Positions 39,431-55,052 of a stretch of 64,000 nucleotides of DNA are shown piece by piece. Below the pieces are notes generated by a model. It did not search any database. It saw nothing but the letters and a program-made list of their open reading frames with translations, and was not told the DNA's origin. Within the stretch, counting starts at the first letter, position 1. Each line of letters opens with the position of its first letter. The translations under genes were made by a program, and so were the position numbers. The DNA comes from Megaleporinus macrocephalus. Taxonomy: Eukaryota; Chordata; Actinopteri; Characiformes; Anostomidae. The stretch is taken from assembly GCA_021613375.1 (NCBI GenBank), contig CM038719.1, positions 1,087,720 to 1,151,719 on the forward strand, in the 5' to 3' direction.

Positions 39431-40291
39431 AACCTGTATGTCTCCAACCAGATCTCATCTTTTATCCAGACTAAAGAACCAACAGGCAACAGAAAACATT
39501 CACACACATACTTTCAGTCCAGCAGCTCCTTCTGAGTGTGTTAGTATTGTATATTTTTCAATAAGACACACACATCTACACACATATTTTGGCCACTGGA
39601 TATAAAATATTAATTTTTAAATCGATTTTGAAGCTGCTTGCAATGTCAGTTGATCCCATGTGACCCTCATAAACACACTGCTGCTTACGGTGGTAACAAA
39701 CCCCGAGCCACTACATTAGAAGGCCACTTGCTGACTCACTGGACATCCTTCTTAGATACAGGTAATACGAGTCGGTGCACAGAGTCAGTGCTGAGTCACT
39801 GTGTGTCACTAAACATAGATAAAGGTAAAAGCCAGTGTACATGAATAGAAGTCTGTATTTTGGAGAGACTTGTTTTCCTTTGAACAGCGATTATAGAAAT
39901 ATGAATAGATGTCCACAGGGGGCTAGTAGGCAAAGTGGGTACTGCACACACTAGACCACCGAGTTGGGTGATACAGTATACAGTAAACATTTACAGTGTA
40001 ACTCTACAATATATACAAGCCACCAATATATGATACAATATAGACACAGATCAGCCTCAGCACTGAACAACCTCCCTGTATCTCCACTCACTGTTATAAG
40101 GACACTGCTGTCTGGATAGTTTTGGTTGGTGGACGATTCTCAGTCCAGCAGTGACACTGAGGTGTTTAAACACTCCAGCAGCAGCAGCACTGCTGTGTCT
40201 AGATCAGATCTCTATTCATTATATCTCTATTTATTATCAGAAATATCTCAATTAATTAAAAAATGAAATACTGATTCTCAGTACTGAACTA
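39431..40291. other. Intergenic sequence with a perfect NF-E2/ARE motif
   Basis: Holds TGCTGAGTCAC at 39789-39799 (1.75 kb upstream of the ferritin B TATA-like box) and a MITE right-end fragment at about 39838-39897. Otherwise nothing is recognised. Confidence 0.45.
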
Positions 40292-41280
40292 TACACGCTT
40301 ATAAACGTCTCTCTGTAACTCAGAGTCACTTTTACTACACGCTTATGAACGTCTCTCTGTAACTCAGTCACTTTTACTACACGCTTATAAACGTCTCTCT
40401 GTAACTCAGAGTCACTTTTACTACACGCTTATAAACGTCTCTGTAACTCAGTCACTTTTACTACACGTTTATAAACGTCTCTCTGTACCTCAGTCACTTT
40501 TACTACACGCTTATAAACGTCTCTCTGTAACTCAGAGTCACTTTTACTACACGCTTATAAGCGTCTCTCTGTACCTCAGTCACTTTTACTACACGCTTAT
40601 AAACGTCTCTCTGTAACTCAGTCACTTTTACTACACGTTTATAAACGTCTCTCTGTACCTCAGTCACTTTTACTACACGCTTATAAACGTCTCTCTGTAA
40701 CTCAGAGTCACTTTTACTACACGCTTATAAGCGTCTCTCTGTACCTCAGTCACTTTTACTACACGCTTATAAGCGTCTCTCTGTAACTCAGAGTCACTTT
40801 TACTACACGCTTATAAGCGTCTCTCTGTAACTCAGAGTCACTTTTACTACACGCTTATAAGCGTCTCTCTGTAACTCAGAGTCACTTTTACTACACGCTT
40901 ACAAACGTCTCTCTGTAACTCAGAGTCACTTTTACTACACGTTTATAAACGTCTCTCTGTAACTCAGATTCACTTTTAATACACGCTTATTAACATCTCT
41001 CTGTAACTCAGTCACTTGTACTATACGCTTATAAACATCTAGCTGTAACTCAGTCACTTTTACTACACGCTTATAAACGTCTCTCTGTAACTTATAGTCA
41101 CTTTTACTACACGCTTATTAACATCTCTCTGTAACTCAGAGTCACTTTTACTACACGCTTATAAACATCTCTCTGTAACTCAGTCACTTTTACTACACGT
41201 TTATAAACGTCTTAATGTAACTCAGTCACTTTTACTACACATTTATAAACGTCTCTCTGTAACTCAGTCACTTTTACTAT
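40292..41280. repeat. 41/44-bp minisatellite, about 23 copies, just upstream of ferritin B
   Basis: Units ACGCTTATAAACGTCTCTCT followed by GTAACTCAGAGTCACTTTTACTAC (44 bp), or the same lacking 3 bp (41 bp). It ends about 260 bp before the ferritin B TATA-like box. Confidence 0.95.
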
Positions 41281-41503
41281 AATAATATTATTAATTATTA
41301 TTACTATTATTTTGAGACTATTCTATTTATTTGGAGATAATTTCTCATTAATAACTGAAATAATAGAAGAAGATTAAATATTAATAAAGTTCACAGGTTG
41401 TGTTCAGTTCCGTCTGTGTGACGTTGAAAGGTCTGAAATAAATAAATAATAATGGTGATTAAGTATTAATGAAGTGCTTGGCTCATTAAATCCTCGCGTT
41501 GTG

Positions 41504-41570
41504 ATTGGCTGGCCACAGCCGCTCCGCTGCAGTGGGGCTGATAAATAGTGAGCGCGCGAGCTGAGGGTCT
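41504..41570 (+). promoter_or_regulatory. Ferritin B core promoter
   Basis: Inverted CCAAT box ATTGG at 41504 and TATA-like ATAAATA at 41541-41547, with the same arrangement as in the other three copies. Confidence 0.6.
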
Positions 41571-41580
41571 TAGCAGACGG

Positions 41581-41610
41581 GTTCTCGGGTCAACAGTGAT
41601 TGGACGGAAC
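41581..41610 (+). promoter_or_regulatory. Degenerate iron-responsive element of ferritin B
   Basis: Same position and lower stem (GTTCT/GGAAC) as in the paralogues, with loop CAGTGA at 41594-41599. The UGC/C internal loop is replaced by CGG/C, so the key bulged C is a G, and the fifth upper-stem pair is a G/A mismatch (GTCAA against TTGGA, with one G-U pair). Strong IRP binding is unlikely if these changes are real. Confidence 0.75.
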
Positions 41611-41666
41611 TTGGTCTCCTCTGTGAGTGTTTCATCTGTTGCTGGTTCTGAAGAGCGCGAGCAGGA

Positions 41667-45194
<3,528 letters not shown>

Positions 45195-45403
45195 ATGCGC
45201 GAGGAGGCGACTGAAGATGAATATTTATGTTGATGAGATCTACCACGCTTATTCATTTATTCACGTTTAAAGAACGTCAGTGGCCAGTTCTGCTCGGTGA
45301 CCGTGTGTCTGGCTCTTCAGCTCCAGTCTGTTCAGTCGTCTATCAGGAAACAGCTGCTCACTAAAATATACACATCAGTTTTTAACCACGACTGAATCTG
45401 ACC

Positions 45404-45409
45404 AATAAA
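45404..45409 (+). terminator. PolyA signal of ferritin B
   Basis: AATAAA about 210 bp after the stop, matching the spacing in the paralogues. Confidence 0.75.
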
Positions 45410-45450
45410 ATCTTTGATGTGGACGAGTGAGTGGGTCTGGTTTTCTCCCT

Positions 45451-48400
45451 CGCTCTCTGCCTCCACTTCTCTTTATTACAGCTCCTTATTCATTCTCTGA
45501 CTCGCTTTACTCTCTGACTCTCCATTCCTGCCTCAACAGTCGCTCTTCACCTCCACTTCTCTTTATTACAGCTCCTTATTCATTCTCTGACTCGCTTTAC
45601 TCTCTGACTCTCCATTCCTGCCTCAACAGTCGCTCTTCACCTCCACTTCTCTTTATTACAGCTCCTTATTCATTCTCTGACTCGCTTTACTCTCTGACTC
45701 TCTATTCCTGCCTCAACAGTCGCTCTTCACCTCCACTTCTCTTTATTACAGCTCCTTATTCATTCTCTGACTCGCTTTACTCTCTGACTCTCCATTCCTG
45801 CCTCAACAGTCGCACTTCACCTCCACTCCTCTTCATTACAGCACTTTATTCATTCTCTGACTCGCTTTACTCTCTGACTCTCCATTCCTGACTCAACAGT
45901 CGCTCTTCACCTCCACTCCTCTTCATTACAGCACTTTATTCATTCTCTGACTCGCTTTACTCTCTGACTCTCCATTCCTGCCTCAACAGTCGCTCTTCAC
46001 CTCTACTTTTCTTTATTACAGCACCTTATTCATTCTCTGACTCGCTTTATCCTCTGACTCTCCATTCCTGCCTCAACAGTCGCTCTTCACCTCCACTTCT
46101 CTTTATTACAGCACCTTATTCATTCTCTAACTCGCTTTACTCTCTGACTCTTTATTCCTGCCTCAACAGTCGCTCTTCACCTCCACTTCTCTTTATTACA
46201 GCACCTTATTCATTCTCTGACTCGCTTTACTCTCTGACTCTCCATTCCTGCCTCAACAGTCGCTCTTCACCTCCACTTCTCTTTATTACAGCACCTTATT
46301 CATTCTCTGACTCGCTTTACTCTCTGACTCTTTATTCCTGCCTCAACAGTCGCTCTTCACCTCCACTTCTCTTCATTACAGCACCTTATTCATTCTCTGA
46401 CTCGCTTTACTCTCTGACTCTCTATTCCTGCCTCAACAGTGACTCTCTGCCTCCACTTCTCTTTATTACAGCTCCTTATTCTTTCTCTGACTCGCTTTAC
46501 TCTCTGACTCTCCATTCCTGCCTCAACAGTGACTCTCTGCCTCCACTTCTCTTTATTACAGCTCCTTATTCATTCTCTGACTCGCTTTACACTCTGACTC
46601 TCCATTCCTGCCTCAACAGTGACTCTCTGCCTCCACTTCTCTTTATTACAGCTCCTTATTCTTTCTCTGACTCGCTTTACTCTCTGACTCTCCATTCCTG
46701 CCTCAACAGTCGCTCTCCACCTCCACTTCTCTTTATTACAGCTCCTTATTCATTCTCTGACTCGCTTTACTCTCTGACTCTCCATTCCTGCCTCAACAGT
46801 CGCTCTCCACCTCCACTTCTCTTTATTACAGCTCCTTATTCATTCTCTGACTCACTTTATCCTCTGACTCTCCATTCCTGCCTCAACAGTCGCTCTCCAC
46901 CTCCACTTCTCTTTATTACAGCTCCTTATTCATTCTCTGACTCACTTTATCCTCTGACTCTCCACTCCTGCCTCAACAGTCGCTCTTCACCTCCACTCCT
47001 CTTCATTACAGCACTTTATTCATTCTCTGACTCGCTTTACTCTCTGACTCTCCATTCCTGCCTCAACAGTCGCTCTTCACCTCCACTCCTCTTCATTACA
47101 GCACCTTATTCTTTCTCTGACTCGCTTTATCCTCTGACTCTCCATTCCTGCCTCAACAGTCGCTCTTCACCTCCACTTCTCTTTATTACAGCTCCTTATT
47201 CATTCTCTGACTCGCTTTACTCTCTGACTCTCTATTCCTGCCTCAACAGTCGCTCTTCACCTCCACTTCTCTTTATTACAGCTCCTTATTCATTCTCTGA
47301 CTCGCTTTACTCTCTGGCTCTCCATTCCTGCCTCAACAGTCGCTCTTCACCTCTACTTTTCTTTATTACAGCTCCTTATTCATTCTCTGACTCGCTTTAC
47401 TCTCTGACTCTCCATTCCTGCCTCAACAGTCGCTCTTCACCTCCACTCCTCTTCATTACAGCACCTTATTCATTCTGACTCGCTTTACTCTCTGACTCTC
47501 CATTCCTGCCTCAACAGTCGCTCTTCACCTCCACTCCTCTTCATTACAGCACCTTATTCATTCTCTGACTCGCTTTATCCTCTGACTCTCCATTCCTGCC
47601 TCAACAGTCGCTCTTTACCTCCACTTCTCTTTATTACAGCACCTTATTCATTCTCTGACTCGCTTTACTCTCTGACTCTCCATTCCTGCCTCAACAGTCG
47701 CTCTTTACCTCCACTTCTCTTTATTACAGCACCTTATTCATTCTCTGACTCACTTTACTCTCTGACTCTCCATTCCTGCCTCAACAGTGACTCTCTGCCT
47801 CCACTTCTCTTTATTACAGCACCTCATTCTTTCTCTGACTCGCTTTACTCTCTGCCTCTCCATTCCTGCCTCAACAGTGACTCTCTGCCTCCACTTCTCT
47901 TTATTACAGCTCCTTATTCATTCTCTGACTCGCTTTACTCTCTGACTCTCCATTCCTGCCTCAACAGTCGCTCTTCACCTCCACTTCTCTTCATTACAGC
48001 ACCTTATTCATTCTCTGACTCGCTTTACTCTCTGACTCTCCATTCCTGCCTCAACAGTCGCTCTTCACCTCCACTTCTCTTTATTACAGCTCCTTATTCA
48101 TTCTCTGACTCGCTTTACTCTCTAACTCTCCATTCCTGCCTCAACAGTCGCTCTTCACCTCTACTTTTCTTTATTACAGCTCCTTATTCATTCTCTGACT
48201 CGCTTTACTCTCTAACTCTCCATTCCTGCCTCAACAGTCGCTCTTCACCTCTACTTTTCTTTATTACAGCTCCTTATTCATTCTCTGACTCGCTTTACTC
48301 TCTGACTCTCCATTCCTGACTCAACAGTCGCACTTCACCTCCACTCCTCTTCATTACAGCACTTTATTCATTCTCTGACTCGCTTTACTCTCTGACTCTC

Positions 48401-49712
48401 CATTCCTGCCTCAACAGTCGCTCTTCACCTCCACTTCTCTTTATTACAGCTCCTTATTCATTCTCTGACTCGCTTTACTCTCTGACTCTCCATTCCTGCC
48501 TCAACAGTCGCTCTTCACCTCTACTTTTCTTTATTACAGCTCCTTATTCATTCTCTGACTCGCTTTACTCTCTGACTCTCCATTCCTGACTCAACAGTCG
48601 CACTTCACCTCCACTCCTCTTCATTACAGCACTTTATTCATTCTCTGACTCGCTTTACTCTCTGACTCTCCATTCCTGCCTCAACAGTCGCTCTTCACCT
48701 CCACTCCTCTTCATTACAGCACTTTATTCATTCTCTGACTCGCTTTACTCTCTGACTCTCCATTCCTGCCTCTACAGTCGCACTCCACCTCCACTCCTCT
48801 TCATTACAGCACCTTATTCTTTCTCTGACTCGCTTTATCCTCTGACTCTCCATTCCTGCCTCAACAGTCGCTCTTCACCTCCACTCCTCTTCATTACAGC
48901 ACCTTATTCTTTCTCTGACTCGCTTTATCCTCTGACTCTCCATTCCTGCCTCAACAGTCGCTCTTCACCTCCACTCCTCTTCATTACAGCACCTTATTCT
49001 TTCTCTGACTTGTTTTACTATCTGACTCTCCATTCCTGCCTCTACAGTCGCACTCCACCTCCACTTCTCTTTATTACAGCTCCTTATTCATTCTCTGACT
49101 CACTTTATCCTCTGACTCTCCATTCCTGCCTCAACAGTGACTCTCTGCCTCCACTTCTCTTTATTACAGCACCTTATTCTTTCTCTGACTCGCTTTACTC
49201 TCCGACTCTCCATTCCTGCCTCAACAGTGACTCTCCACCTCCACTCCTCTTTATTACAGCACCTTATTCATTCTCTGACTCGCTTTACTCTCTGACTCTC
49301 CATTCCTGCCTCAACAGTCGCTCTCCACCTCCACTTCTCTTTATTACAGCTCCTTATTCATTCTCTGACTCACTTTATCCTCTGACTCTCCATTCCTGCC
49401 TCAACAGTCGCTCTCCACCTCCACTTCTCTTTATTACAGCTCCTTATTCATTCTCTGACTCGCTTTATCCTCTGACTCTCCATTCCTGCCTCAACAGTGA
49501 CTCTCTGCCTCCACTTCTCTTTATTACAGCACCTTATTCTTTCTCTGACTTGTTTTACTATCTGACTCTCTATTTCTGACTCAACAGTTGCTCTTTACTT
49601 CCACTTCTCTTTACTAGAGCACCTTATTCTTTTTCCAACTCACTTAACTCTCCGACTCGCTTTATACTCCGACTAACTTTATACTCTGACTCTCCATTCC
49701 TGCCTCAACAGC
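45451..49712. repeat. 90-bp minisatellite, about 47 copies, immediately 3' of ferritin B
   Basis: Unit starts CTCCACTTCTCTTTATTACA and ends CTGCCTCAACAGTCGCTCTTCAC. Each unit carries two polypyrimidine-AG motifs that look like splice acceptors (CTCTTTATTACAG and CATTCCTGCCTCAACAG). Ninety is a multiple of three, so long frames are kept open. Edge units near 49580-49712 are decayed. Confidence 0.97.
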
Positions 49713-50640
49713 CACTGTAAACTTCAGAAGTGACTAAATAAGCTTACACACCTGATCACTAGCGACGGCTGGTCTATCATCTCTTTATCTGATCAATAAC
49801 AAATATCAGGGTCACTGTCTGTAGAATCAGATTAATATTATTAATAAGCAGATTATACCTGTAGCATCATTAATCCTGAAGATCTTGAGATATTCAAAGT
49901 TAGCTGTTAGACATTTTTCTACTAGCCACGTTTACACACATTCACTGTGGCTACACAAGCTGATTAAAAAAGATAATCTTATATATTTAATCAGGTTGCT
50001 GCTCTTACTGATGCTCATTAAGGCTATAAAACAGACCAACATACCTCTCCAAGCCACTAGAGGGCGCTGCTCTGTTGTCATCTCTGTAGTACCAGCTGAA
50101 TATCTACCTTAATCCTTACTGTTAGTGCTACACATAGCCAGTGTTCTAACTACAGTCTAAAACATCAACAAACCTTTTCAGCAGCACTGTCAGCAGCGTC
50201 CACTCGCTTCATTACGCTGACCCTCAAGTAGCTAACTGCTAGCTAGCAAGTGTGAAGAACATCAAACTCCATCTTAGCAGAGCAGCGGCAGTACGAAATG
50301 AAGCTACGGACCAAATATTAGTAAATATAACGCGTCCTAACATAAACAGTGACCCTCAGCTCGCGATCACATTTAATATACTGGGCTCAACATGAAATGA
50401 AGATTTTAATTGGTTAATTAGCCTCTGAGTCAGACTACTGGACGGTTCATGCCTATAGGTCAGCACTACTGATGGTTCTTTCTAGCATAAACGGAACCAA
50501 AGTGGTGAGGCGTTGTCCCAGTACTTAGAAAAGTGGTGGGTCAAATGCCCACTTGCCCCCGTGGTTCCAGTGGTCCTGCCAAGCAGTATAGAGTCAGGCC
50601 TGTAAGTTCTGTATCCACCACAGTGGATCTAAAATGGGGA
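49713..50640. other. Intergenic sequence, nothing recognised
   Basis: Unique-looking AT-rich sequence. A 75-residue open frame at 49885 shows no recognisable domain. Confidence 0.5.
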
Positions 50641-51078
50641 GATTATTAAGGGCTTAAACTAAGTTATTTATATATATGTAAATGTATATATATATATATA
50701 TAAACACACTGTAGCTGCTCGGGTACTGAACAGTGGTTGGAACTGCAGGAACACTGTGACACAGCAAAACATCACGTACCTCCGTCACGAGTCTCTGTTG
50801 TTGACCTGTAAGGCAGTAAGGGGAGAACTGGGATCTGGACCCCACGGACTCTCCTCTTCCACCTCCGTCAGCGGGGAGTAACACTCACGGTGACGTCACA
50901 CCGCTCAGCTGTAAACACAGTGGGATCTGAAAGACTCTTCAAACACTAGATAGTGCTATAATAGAAGGTGGAGTCATTTTTCTCAGATTGGCTGCCAAGG
51001 GTCGCTAAACACAGTCCTTTAGCATAATATGGACAAAAGAAACTTTGAAAATTTTGAATGTAGATTAAAGATATTACA
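50641..51078. other. Intergenic sequence with a short TA microsatellite
   Basis: A (TA)n run lies near 50683-50702. A 76-residue frame on the - strand (50654-50884) is unrecognised. Confidence 0.5.
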
Positions 51079-51155
<77 letters not shown>

Positions 51156-51673
51156 CCCAAACAAGGCCGCCATCTTGAAAGCTGCCATATTGGATCAAGG
51201 GCAAGGGCTTTCCAATGGGAAGGTGGTCGTGTAGCAGATCAAAGAAGACCAGAACTGATCAGAAATTGACTGATAAATCAGATTAGTAATATCTCTTGAG
51301 GTTCAAACATTACGCAGAAAGTTGCAACAACAACCACATTAAACAACATGTGTATCAGTGAGCTGTCCCTGGAGCTGAACACAGATCTGAAGGTGCAGCG
51401 TACTGAACATGCATCAGTTGATTTCTGAGACAATTCTGGTCTTCTTTGATCTGCTACAGGACCACCTTCCTGTTGGAAAAACCTTACATCTACATTTACG
51501 GCATTTAGCAGACACTCTTATCCAGAGTGACTTAAAGAAGTGCTATGTGTTCACTCAGAGTGTGTATCTCTATCTAGTACAGTAAACCTGACCTTGATAC
51601 TATATGGCTGCTTTCAAGTTGCCAGTCATGTTCGGGACATGGCCTAAAAGATAGACCTCACCCATTACTTGTG

Positions 51674-51759
<86 letters not shown>
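51079..51759. mobile_element. Nested foldback element flanked by (TA)n tracts
   Basis: (TA)n at 51079-51147 and 51678-51759 bracket outer arms 51152-51191 and 51602-51641 (ATGTCCCAAACA / TGTTCGGGACAT, with TTGAAAGCTGCCATAT / ATATGGCTGCTTTCAA) and inner arms 51208-51274 and 51413-51482 (AAGGTGGTC, GTAGCAGATCAAAGAAGACC). The spacing between inner and outer arms is 16 bp on the left but about 119 bp on the right, because a teleost dispersed repeat (51483-51596) is inserted there. Confidence 0.78.
51483..51596. repeat. Teleost dispersed repeat (GGCATTTAGCAGAC type) nested in a foldback element
   Basis: The core GGCATTTAGCAGACACTCTT then ATCCAGAGTGACTTA is a sequence frequently dispersed in fish genomes; the family name is not assigned here. 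It is bracketed by ACCTT at 51481-51485 and at about 51592-51596, a possible 5-bp target-site duplication. Confidence 0.65.
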
Positions 51760-51760
<1 letters not shown>

Positions 51761-52089
51761 CTAAAAAAAAATACCAGATACCATACCAGCTAACAGAAAT
51801 CTAGTAATCACTTAATAAATAGCAGAATACAATATTATAAAATCCCAGTTTACTATTGTGTGAAACAAAAATATATGAAATACTACAAAAAAAATGCTAA
51901 TTACATCAGATGTTCAAGCACGTCTATTTTTGTGCCCTGAAAGGCAAATAAACAGTCAGCATTAGCTCAACATCTTAAAAAGACTAAAGAAACTAATTTT
52001 CAATAAATTACAATACACTATATTTATTTATTATGTGGTATATTTGTTTATACAGTATATATTTTACATACAAGCACACATTTGTTTTG
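51760..52089. other. AT-rich intergenic sequence
   Basis: No recognisable gene or repeat beyond A-rich runs. Confidence 0.5.
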
Positions 52090-52780
52090 TTATGGGTCTT
52101 TATTCTGTAGATATGGGTCTTTATTCTGTAGATATGGGTCTTTATTCTGTAGTTATGGGTCTTTATTCTGCAGTTATTTGTCTTTATTCTGTAGTTAGGG
52201 GTCTTTGTTCTGTAGTTAGGGGTCTTTATTCTGTAGATATGCGTCTTTATTCTGTAGTTATGGGTCTTTACTCTGTAGTTATGCGTCTTTATTCTGTAGG
52301 TATGGGTCTTTATTCTGTAGTTATGGGTCATTATTCTGTAGATATGGGTCTTTATTCTGTAGTTATGGGTCTTTATTCTGTAGTTATGGGTCTTTATTCT
52401 GTAGATATGCGTCTTTATTCTGTAGTTATGGGTCTTTATTCTGTAGATATGGGTCTTTATTCTGTAGATATGGGTCTTTATTCTGTATATATGGGTCTTT
52501 ATTCTGTAGTTACGGGTCTTTATTCTGTAGTTACGAGTCTTTATTCTGTAGGTATGCGTCTTTATTCTGTAGTTATGGGTCTTTATTCTGTAGTTATGGG
52601 TCTTTATTCTGTAGTTATGCGTCTTTATTCTGTAGTTATGGGTCTTTATTCTGTAGATACCGGTGTTTATTCTGTAGATATGATCTTTATTCTGTAGATA
52701 CCGGTCTTTATTCTGTAGATACCGGTCTTTATTCTGTAGATACCGGTGTTTATTCTGTAGATATGATCTTTATTCTGTAG
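52090..52780. repeat. 21-bp minisatellite, about 33 copies
   Basis: Unit TTATGGGTCTTTATTCTGTAG with GATATG/GTTATG/ATACCGG variants. The 7-residue frame MGLYSVV is an artefact of the 21-bp period. Confidence 0.96.
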
Positions 52781-52910
52781 TTTTTAAACTAATATTCGCA
52801 GAAACTGTTTCATGAAATCTTATTTTTCATCATATAAAGTCAGTCTTGACTGCAGTAGCTGGGTAAATGTTTAATGTTCATGTTGATGAGTTTAAGAGAA
52901 AGACTCTGAG

Positions 52911-52970
52911 CGACTGCTGAGTAACGACGTCTCAGCACGACCTGAGAAGTTTCCACTGAGGGACGTTCCA
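52911..52970. promoter_or_regulatory. Conserved ARE-like block upstream of ferritin C
   Basis: CGACTGCTGAGTAACGACGT followed by CTCAGCACGACCTGAGAAG and TTTCCACTGAGGGACGTTC. Aligns with 60188-60248 upstream of ferritin D and more loosely with 38785-38836 upstream of B. The ARE-like site has one mismatch to TGCTGAGTCAC. It is 2.3 kb upstream of the ferritin C start. Confidence 0.5.
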
Positions 52971-53535
52971 GGCGGGTCAGGTTAACATCTGCAGCTTCAC
53001 AACATTAACACTCATTTATTATTCAGAAGCCAAACAGAGACACACGTCCATGTAAACACGAAGGTAGAAAACTGAACCTGCTGACTGAGCCAGACATCAC
53101 TTCCTGTTTAGCTTTGGACGTGCTGCTGTTTACATTATTCAGTGCCACAAAAGGTCACAACACTATAATGGACCTAACTAGTATTGTGTCCATTCAGTTA
53201 CTGGGCCAGTGTTGAGCTGAAGTGGTGACCGTCTCTCTCGGTCTGAGTAATGAGCAGCTCACATGTTGACTCCACACTGCAGCAAAGTTCAGAAACTGGG
53301 ACAGGGGTGCGGTTCTATCAGCTTTATCAGAGACTAGCGTGAAACCCTGTAACACCTTCCGTTTAGAAACTCTAGCCTGTCAGCAGTCCTGTGTGAGACT
53401 CTACTATCCATGATAAGACATGAGCTTCACTCAGTTACTGAATTACTGACTATCTAATGGCACTGAAGACAGAAGGGCAGCACAGATCAAACAACATCAC
53501 AGCTTTAAAATGACTGTTTGTTATTGTTATTTATT
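52971..53535. other. Intergenic sequence upstream of ferritin C, nothing recognised
   Basis: Unique-looking sequence between a conserved block and a Tc1 remnant. Confidence 0.5.
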
Positions 53536-53557
53536 TTATCATATATATATATATATA

Positions 53558-54615
53558 TTGCAAAAAGTATACACTCGCCCATCCACGTCATTGAATTTAG
53601 ATGTTCTAATCACTTTCATGTCCACAGGTGTATAAAACCAGCACCTAGTCATACAGACTGCTTCTACACACATTAGTAAAGAGTGGGTCTCTCAGGAGCT
53701 CAGTGAACTCCAGCGTGGTACCGTGATAGGAAGCCACCTGGTGAAGTTTCCTCACTACTGTATTCCACAGTGGACTGTCAGTGGTGTTCTAACAAAGTGG
53801 AAGTGATTGGGAACGACAGCAGCTCCGCCACCAAGTGGTAGAACACGTACAATGACAGAGCGGGTCAGCGGATGCTGAGGAGCATAGAGCACAGAGGTCA
53901 CCAACTTTCTACAGAGTCCATCACTACAGACCTCCAAACTTCATGTGGTCTTCAGATCAGCTCAAGAACAGAGCGTAGAGAGCTTCATGGAATGGGTCTC
54001 CATGGCCGAGCAGCTGCATCCAAGCCTTACATCACCAAGAACAATGTAGAGCGTCAGATGCAGAGCAGAGGAGATGTGTTCTCTGGACTGACCAATCACG
54101 CTTTTTCAACTGGGAATCCGATAGACGAGTCTGGGTTTGGTGGTTGCCAGGGAAACGGTACTTCTCTGTGTAAAGTTTGGTGGAGGGGGGATTATGGTGT
54201 GGGGTTGTTTTTCAGGAGGTGGGCTCGGACCCTCAGTTCCAGTGAAAGGATCTCTTAATGCTTCAGCAGACCAAGAGATGGACAATGTCATGCTCCCAAC
54301 TTTGTGGGGACAGTTGCTCACCAGTGCACAGAGCAGCTTCATAAAGACATGCAGGAGTGAGTTTGTTGTGGAGGAACTTGACTGACCTGACCTCAACCTG
54401 ATAGAACACCTTTGGGATGAATTAGAGCGGAGACTGCAAGCCAGACCATCTCACAGATGGTCTTCTGGAAGAACGGTCAAACATTCCCATAAACACTCTC
54501 CTAAACCGTGTGGAGAGTCTTCCCAAAAGAGCTAAAGCTGTTATAGCTGCAAAGGTTGGGCCGACATCAAATTAAATCCTATGGATTAAGAATTGGACGT
54601 CACTCAAGTTCATCT
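53558..54615 (+). mobile_element. Degenerate Tc1-like element
   Basis: Left end TTGCAAAAAGTATACACTCG. Broken frames on the + strand contain FGGGGIMVWGCFSGGGLG (about 54173-54225) and NLIEHLWDELERRLQ (about 54396-54440), both Tc1 transposase signatures, with stops and an apparent internal deletion between them where the QDN segment should be. The 3' end is not clearly defined. Confidence 0.8.
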
Positions 54616-54960
54616 GTTTCTAGCCTAGCAAGTAGAGAACTAAAACCTTGGAAACAGTTCTAAGCACAGCAGCGTCATCCTCTTCTTGCAAACCTTAAAA
54701 GAGCTGCATCACCGTTCATCATCAGGAAAGACGTCACCTCCTCTGGAACTCCACCTTTTTTGGTTTGACATGCATTCACATCCAATACAAACTCAGCTGA
54801 AGCTGATTACTGTAGTGCTATTATAATATTTAATTAATATAAAGTAAATTAAATAACTGTATGAAACCAGTTGTAAACTTTCTACTGACACCTGTGAGCC
54901 AGCAATTTCTGCCCAGCACTGGCTGCTCCTCCTCCTGTCTGCCCACTTGGTCATTAGATC
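54616..54960. other. Intergenic sequence between the Tc1 remnant and the ferritin C promoter
   Basis: Nothing recognised apart from the promoter region that follows. Confidence 0.45.
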
Positions 54961-55045
54961 CTGGCGTCTGACTGGCTGCAGCTTCTCCTCTGTGGTAATA
55001 AATACTGAGAGCGAACAGCTTCCAGCTCACATTTTGAGAAGACTC
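54961..55045 (+). promoter_or_regulatory. Ferritin C core promoter
   Basis: TATA-like TAATAAATA at 54996-55004. At the position of the inverted CCAAT box in the other copies the sequence is ACTGG (54971-54975) instead of ATTGG, so the box is lost. No ARE-like motif was seen next to it. Confidence 0.6.
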
Positions 55046-55052
55046 ACAAGAA

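Noticed and set aside
45427..49579. Frames in the 90-bp array (LLFITAPYSFSDSL)
   Set aside because: The array unit is a multiple of three and all copies vary at silent and non-silent sites alike; no promoter or start context.
52035..52697. 220-residue MGLYSVV frame
   Set aside because: Product of the 21-bp repeat.
53872..54385. Overlapping frames of 128 and 82 residues as host genes
   Set aside because: They contain Tc1 transposase signatures with stops between them, so they are transposon debris.
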